Of a DNA stretch of 64,000 nucleotides, positions 63,079-64,000 are shown one piece after another. The position numbers and the translations under genes were made by a program. Each line of letters begins with the position of its first letter. Within the stretch, counting starts at the first letter, position 1. This stretch comes from Sphingomonas sp. PP-CE-3G-477 (GTDB lineage Bacteria > Pseudomonadota > Alphaproteobacteria > Sphingomonadales > Sphingomonadaceae). The DNA lies in the NCBI RefSeq assembly GCF_003050745.1, contig NZ_QAOF01000003.1:1-64000 (forward strand). The letters run 5' to 3'. The notes under the pieces were generated by a model. The model made no database searches, had not been told where the DNA came from, and saw only the letters and a program-made list of their open reading frames with translations.

Positions 63079-64000
63079 AGGCTTCGCGGTACCGTTTGAC
63101 GACGCGCAGCGCGACGATGTTGAGAAGGAGCGTGACCACGAACAGCGTCAGGCCGAGCGCGAACGCGGCGAGCGTCTTGGGGCTGTCGAACTCGGCCTCG
63201 CCGGTCAGCAGGTCGACGATCTGCTTGGTGACGGTGGTGGTGCTCGCGAACGGATTGAGCGTCAGCGTCGCAACGCCGGACGCGGCCATAACGACGATCA
63301 TCGTCTCGCCGATCGCGCGCGACACGGCCAGCAGCACGCCACCGACGACGCCGGGTAGGGCGGCGGGGAGCAGCACGCGGCGAATAGTCTCGGACGAGGT
63401 CGCCCCCATCGCGAGGCTGCCGTCGCGCATCGACGAGGGGACCGCGGCGATCGAATCGTCCGCCATCGACGACACGAACGGGATGATCATGATGCCCATT
63501 ACGAGTCCCGCAGCGAGCGCGCTTTCCGACGACGCCCAGCTGATCCCGACCGACACGGCTAGGTCACGCACCGCGGGCGCGACGGTCAGCGCGGCGAAAT
63601 AGCCATAGACGACGGTCGGCACTCCCGCGAGCACCTCGAGGATCGGCTTCATCCATTTGCGCGTGTTGGGCGCTGCATATTGCGTGAGGTAGATCGCGCT
63701 CATCAGTCCGAACGGAATCGCGACGATCATCGCGATCACCGCGCCGATGAAGAACGTCCCCCAGAACAACGGCACCGCGCCGAGCGACGCACCCGGATCG
63801 CGCGCGTCGATGACCTGCGGGCTCCAGTGCGTGCCGAACAGGAAATCGGTGATCGGCACCACGTGAAAGAACCGCGCGGATTCGTACAGCAGCGACGCGA
63901 CGATGCCGACCGTGGTCAGGATCGCGATCAGCGACGCACCGAGCAGCATCAGCATCACGACGCGCTCGACCTGCGTCCGCGCACCGAACCCGGGTTTGAC
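63071..64000 (-). CDS. pstC: Phosphate ABC transporter permease PstC (5' end outside window)
   Basis: The C-terminal 309 residues are visible. Helix 1 is LLGASLIAILTTVGIVASLL; then GTFFIGAVIAMIVAIPFGLM, TQYAAPNTRKWMKPILEVLA, GVPTVVYGYFAALTVAP and the EAA-like loop GATSSETIRRVLLPAALPGV. DFLFGTHWSPQ in the periplasmic loop is typical of PstC. It must start beyond base 64000, with pstS expected upstream. The operon order pstC-pstA-pstB-phoU-phoB is the usual one. Confidence 0.94.
   Translation of the reverse strand, partial: VKPGFGARTQVERVVMLMLLGASLIAILTTVGIVASLLYESARFFHVVPITDFLFGTHWSPQVIDARDPGASLGAVPLFWGTFFIGAVIAMIVAIPFGLMSAIYLTQYAAPNTRKWMKPILEVLAGVPTVVYGYFAALTVAPAVRDLAVSVGISWASSESALAAGLVMGIMIIPFVSSMADDSIAAVPSSMRDGSLAMGATSSETIRRVLLPAALPGVVGGVLLAVSRAIGETMIVVMAASGVATLTLNPFASTTTVTKQIVDLLTGEAEFDSPKTLAAFALGLTLFVVTLLLNIVALRVVKRYREAYE

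Overview
The window looks like a chromosomal segment of a sphingomonad-type alphaproteobacterium (Sphingomonas or a close relative). The support is high GC coding sequence, five large TonB-dependent receptors (TBDRs), flavin-dependent halogenase homologues encoded beside a TBDR, a VC0807-family protein, an RcnB-like protein and several families of GC-rich palindromic intergenic repeats. This is a family-level impression from protein and repeat content, not a database placement.

Layout. 1-0.8 kb: remnants of an IS30-type transposase and a polysaccharide deacetylase. 1.5-8.4 kb: a galactan-use locus (GH2 beta-galactosidase, TBDR, GH53 endo-galactanase). 8.6-17.6 kb: a decayed region holding pieces of a DHA2 efflux pump, an IS3 transposase, a peptidase-type ABC exporter and a NodT-type outer-membrane factor, with two intact TBDRs (9.7-12.8 kb and 13.7-16.1 kb) set among them. 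17.6-27.8 kb: an M48 protease, a TetR/carotenoid-oxygenase divergon, a VC0807-type membrane protein, a lipoprotein of the endonuclease/exonuclease/phosphatase fold, a secreted protein of unknown function and another TBDR.

28.5-43.6 kb is the most distinctive part: a beta-glucan-type utilisation locus. One strand carries TBDR, halogenase homologue, SapC-like protein, cupin-like/JmjC protein, a second halogenase homologue and a LacI regulator, mostly with overlapping or nearly touching genes. The other strand carries a GH3 glycosidase and an MFS transporter, which meet a convergent GH16 glucanase, a truncated gene and a DUF6445 gene. Three palindromes lie in the divergent TBDR/GH3 promoter. The job of the two halogenase homologues, SapC, cupin and DUF6445 proteins next to glycan-uptake genes is not established and is the best candidate here for an undescribed system.

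43.9-47.7 kb: two regulator/enzyme divergons (HxlR with an SDR; MarR with a flavin monooxygenase). 47.8-59.5 kb: mostly housekeeping genes (tRNA-Glu, recJ, a 2OG-Fe(II) hydroxylase, an RcnB-like protein, an orphan 2Fe-2S subunit, a sugar MFS transporter, a CoA-transferase beside glutaryl-CoA dehydrogenase, a Cro/CI-like switch with an S24 repressor, an SDR). 59.6-64 kb: the phosphate operon pstC-pstA-pstB-phoU-phoB, with pstC running off the end of the window.

No CRISPR array, rRNA gene, phage module or complete insertion sequence was seen. Start codons were chosen from Shine-Dalgarno spacing, signal peptides and family N-termini, and doubtful ones are flagged.
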